NCBI RefSeq assembly: GCF_003325355.1
Contig: NZ_CP030850.1
Span: forward strand, 4,953,501-5,017,500
Source of the DNA: Runella rosea
Lineage (GTDB): Bacteria; Bacteroidota; Bacteroidia; Cytophagales; Spirosomataceae
Direction: 5' to 3'
DNA: 64,000 bases
This document shows, piece by piece, positions 62,133 to 64,000 of this stretch. The notes beneath the pieces are model-generated. The model saw only the letters and a program-made list of their open reading frames with translations. It was not told the DNA's origin and did not search any database. The translations under genes were made by a program, and so were the position numbers. How positions within the stretch are numbered: position 1 is the stretch's first letter; every line of letters begins with the position of its first letter.

Positions 62133-62550
62133 GAAGTTAGGGGTTGATGAAATTCAAACTTACTAAAAATCAATCTCATTGAGGAGCTTATTTAGGTCTT
62201 TATATGAAATATTGCCATGGTGCGCTTGGTCGTAATACCATAGAGGTCATCACACAAGCACCGTCGCTTTTCCCTTTGCACGTACCCTGTGCTTGTATTA
62301 AATTGTCGGCTAAATTCTCAATCAAAACAGCTGTTTCTTGCGCTAGTGAGCAATACGTTTGAAAAGGAGCTAAAAGATTTTTAGAGTGTAGTTAGATGTG
62401 CCTCCCCAAAATGCCAACTAGACTTGGCATTTTGGGGATAGCCTAATCTTTTCTTGCAACGGTAGTATTAAAAGAAAGGCTTCATGCTTCTGAAAACTAA
62501 AATATTTTAAAAATTAGCCGTAATTTTCGGCCCTACTTTTTACCGAACAA
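62133..62550. other. Intergenic region with promoter box and hairpin
   Basis: About 420 bases. TAAGTTTG on the minus strand (62155-62162) is a TAnnTTTG box for the S9 peptidase, predicting a leader of about 16 nt. A 14-bp perfect hairpin (CCCCAAAATGCCAA at 62404-62417, complement at 62424-62437, loop CTAGAC) lies 113 bases before the aldehyde dehydrogenase. No T-run follows it. No coding frame is seen. Confidence 0.5.
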
Positions 62551-63945
62551 ATGAAAACATTTCAAGTCATTTCTCCCGTTGATGGCTCCGTGTATGTGGA
62601 GCGCGAATATAGTACTGCAACTCAGATTGAAAGCATTTTGGCAAATGCCAAAGCGGCTCAAAAAATGTGGAAAAACGTTCCGCTACGCGAACGAATTACC
62701 ATTTGCGAAAGAGCCCTAGATTATTTCTTGACCCATGCCGATGCCATTGGCGAAGAGCTCACATGGCAAATGGGCCGCCCGATTGGATACACTCCTAATG
62801 AAATCCGCCGTGGCTTTCAGGAGCGCGCCCGTTACATGATACAAGCCGCGATTGGTGCCTTGTCGGATGTGCCGGTTTCAGAAAAAGAAGGTTTTCAGCG
62901 TTTTATCCGCCGCGAAGCCCTCGGAACGGTGTTTGTGGTGGCTCCGTGGAATTACCCCTATTTAACATCGGTCAACGTGGTTATTCCTGCAATATTAGCG
63001 GGTAACACTGTGATACTCAAACACGCGCAGCAAACGCCGCTTTGTGCTGAGCGTTATGCGGCGGCGTTTAAAGCGGCTGGTTTGCCCGAAGGTGTTTTTC
63101 AATATCTTCACACCACCCACGATTACGTGGCCCGTATGATTGCCGACCCTCGCGTAGATTTTGTAGCCTTCACGGGTTCTGTTTCGGGTGGTCATGCGGT
63201 GCAGCGTGCGGCAGCGGAGCGTTTTATTGCCACAGGTTTGGAGCTGGGTGGAAAAGACCCTGCCTACGTGCGCGCAGATGCTCCTCTTGCTTTTGCAGTG
63301 GAAAACTTGGTCGATGGGGCGCTCTTCAATTCAGGACAATCATGCTGCGGTATTGAGCGTATTTATGTTCACGAAAAAGTCTATGATGAATTTGTTCAGG
63401 GTGCGGTAGCCCTTGTTAATCAGTACATACTGGGCAATCCGTTGGAAGCGGGCGTACATCTTGGGCCGATGGTGCGTACCTCAGCGGCTGAGTTTGTACG
63501 CGGTCAAATACGCGAAGCCGTCAGTCAGGGCGCAGACGCCTTAATTGACCCGTCGGGTTTTCCATTGAATCAAGTAGGAACGCCCTATTTGGCACCGCAA
63601 TTGTTGGTCAATGTCAACCATTCTATGCGTATTATGAATGAAGAGACTTTTGGGCCAGCCGTTGGAATTATGAAAGTGAGCGGCGACGAAGAAGCCATTC
63701 GACTCATGAACGACAGCGACTACGGCCTCACGGCGTCGGTTTGGACGAGTGATGCCGATGCTGCGTTGCACATTGGGAACCAAATTGAAACGGGAACGTG
63801 GTTTATGAACCGCTGCGATTACCTCGACCCCGAGCTTGCCTGGACGGGAGTGAAAGACTCTGGCCGTGGTTGTACTTTATCGGCGTTGGGCTATGAAGCC
63901 TTGACCAGGCCGAAATCGTTTCATTTGAGAGTTGATGGGTATTAA
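62551..63945 (+). CDS. NAD(P)-dependent aldehyde dehydrogenase
   Basis: A 464-residue ALDH-superfamily enzyme. The cofactor fold has VVAPWNYPYLTSVN and FTGSVSGGHAVQ. The catalytic Glu is in TGLELGGKDPAYV and the catalytic Cys near residue 265 in NSGQSCCGIERIYV. MNEETFGPAVGIMKVSGDEE is the conserved closing motif. The specific aldehyde is not clear; succinate-semialdehyde-type enzymes are the closest in length. Monocistronic. Confidence 0.9.
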   Translation: MKTFQVISPVDGSVYVEREYSTATQIESILANAKAAQKMWKNVPLRERITICERALDYFLTHADAIGEELTWQMGRPIGYTPNEIRRGFQERARYMIQAAIGALSDVPVSEKEGFQRFIRREALGTVFVVAPWNYPYLTSVNVVIPAILAGNTVILKHAQQTPLCAERYAAAFKAAGLPEGVFQYLHTTHDYVARMIADPRVDFVAFTGSVSGGHAVQRAAAERFIATGLELGGKDPAYVRADAPLAFAVENLVDGALFNSGQSCCGIERIYVHEKVYDEFVQGAVALVNQYILGNPLEAGVHLGPMVRTSAAEFVRGQIREAVSQGADALIDPSGFPLNQVGTPYLAPQLLVNVNHSMRIMNEETFGPAVGIMKVSGDEEAIRLMNDSDYGLTASVWTSDADAALHIGNQIETGTWFMNRCDYLDPELAWTGVKDSGRGCTLSALGYEALTRPKSFHLRVDGY

Positions 63946-63965
63946 GCTTTTTCCAAAAGCTTAAT
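63941..63965 (+). terminator. Palindrome over the aldehyde dehydrogenase stop codon
   Basis: An 11-bp perfect stem (ATTAAGCTTTT / AAAAGCTTAAT) with a 3-base loop overlaps the stop. No clear T-run follows before the window ends, so terminator function is uncertain. Confidence 0.45.
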
Positions 63966-64000
63966 ATAAACGGATATCAAAAACCAAAAAGCTTGCCTTA

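Overview
The window looks like a chromosomal segment of an aerobic, Gram-negative member of the Bacteroidota, most likely order Cytophagales (Spirosomataceae/Runella-like). This is inferred from: recurrent TAnnTTTG promoter boxes with almost no Shine-Dalgarno sequences; many lipoproteins with an N-terminal lipobox; a TonB-dependent receptor followed by a DUF4249 lipoprotein; an acetyl/succinyl-ornithine type carbamoyltransferase; and multidomain SdrD-B/DUF11 surface proteins. No tRNA, rRNA, CRISPR array, prophage or intact insertion sequence was recognised. The coding load is mostly housekeeping.

Layout. 1-3.7 kb: end of a phosphopantetheinyl transferase, a SirB1-like protein, and the nucleotide-sugar genes galE and rfbB. 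3.7-12 kb: two large paralogous secreted SdrD-B/DUF11 proteins on the minus strand that share almost the same C-terminal 200 residues. 12-16.3 kb: a regulatory and accessory island with a 58-residue peptide gene, a divergent acyltransferase-like gene, a membrane LytTR regulator, a response regulator that has lost its phosphorylation chemistry, and GTGAA repeats phased at exactly 21 bp. 16.4-24.2 kb: ndk, a DHH phosphoesterase, two FKBP lipoproteins, rdgB, an M61 peptidase, a DivIVA protein, folB and moaC.

24.3-31.6 kb: a complete six-gene ebo (eboABCDEF) operon with a clear promoter before eboA and a 19-bp-stem hairpin between eboD and eboE, followed by a small lipoprotein. This is the most notable recognised system in the window. 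In cyanobacteria the ebo genes are linked to moving a scytonemin precursor to the periplasm; the substrate in this lineage is unknown, and no scytonemin-type genes are seen here.

31.7-44.3 kb: argD, a flavin-dependent disulfide-reductase-like protein, a TonB receptor/DUF4249/beta-propeller operon, a POTRA outer-membrane protein, a VapBC-like pair, a VanX-like dipeptidase and a Tat-exported Gfo/Idh/MocA oxidoreductase. 44.3-47 kb: an ECF sigma factor, a HEAT-repeat anti-sigma protein and an exported DUF4097-like protein. 47-58 kb: an acetyl/succinyl-ornithine carbamoyltransferase, glutathione peroxidase, DMT transporter, an M16-like protein without its zinc site, a third FKBP lipoprotein, lhgO, a hexapeptide acyltransferase, a Uma2 remnant, lepB and an ABC exporter. 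58-64 kb: a frameshifted azoreductase, an SdiA-regulated-like lipoprotein, an S9 peptidase and an aldehyde dehydrogenase.

Two themes link genes. The first is metabolite handling at the envelope: the ebo operon, FKBP lipoproteins, TonB module and ABC exporter. The second is a possible local regulatory circuit around 12-16.3 kb, where shared repeat motifs lie beside the LytTR gene, the pseudo-receiver gene and the peptide/acyltransferase unit.
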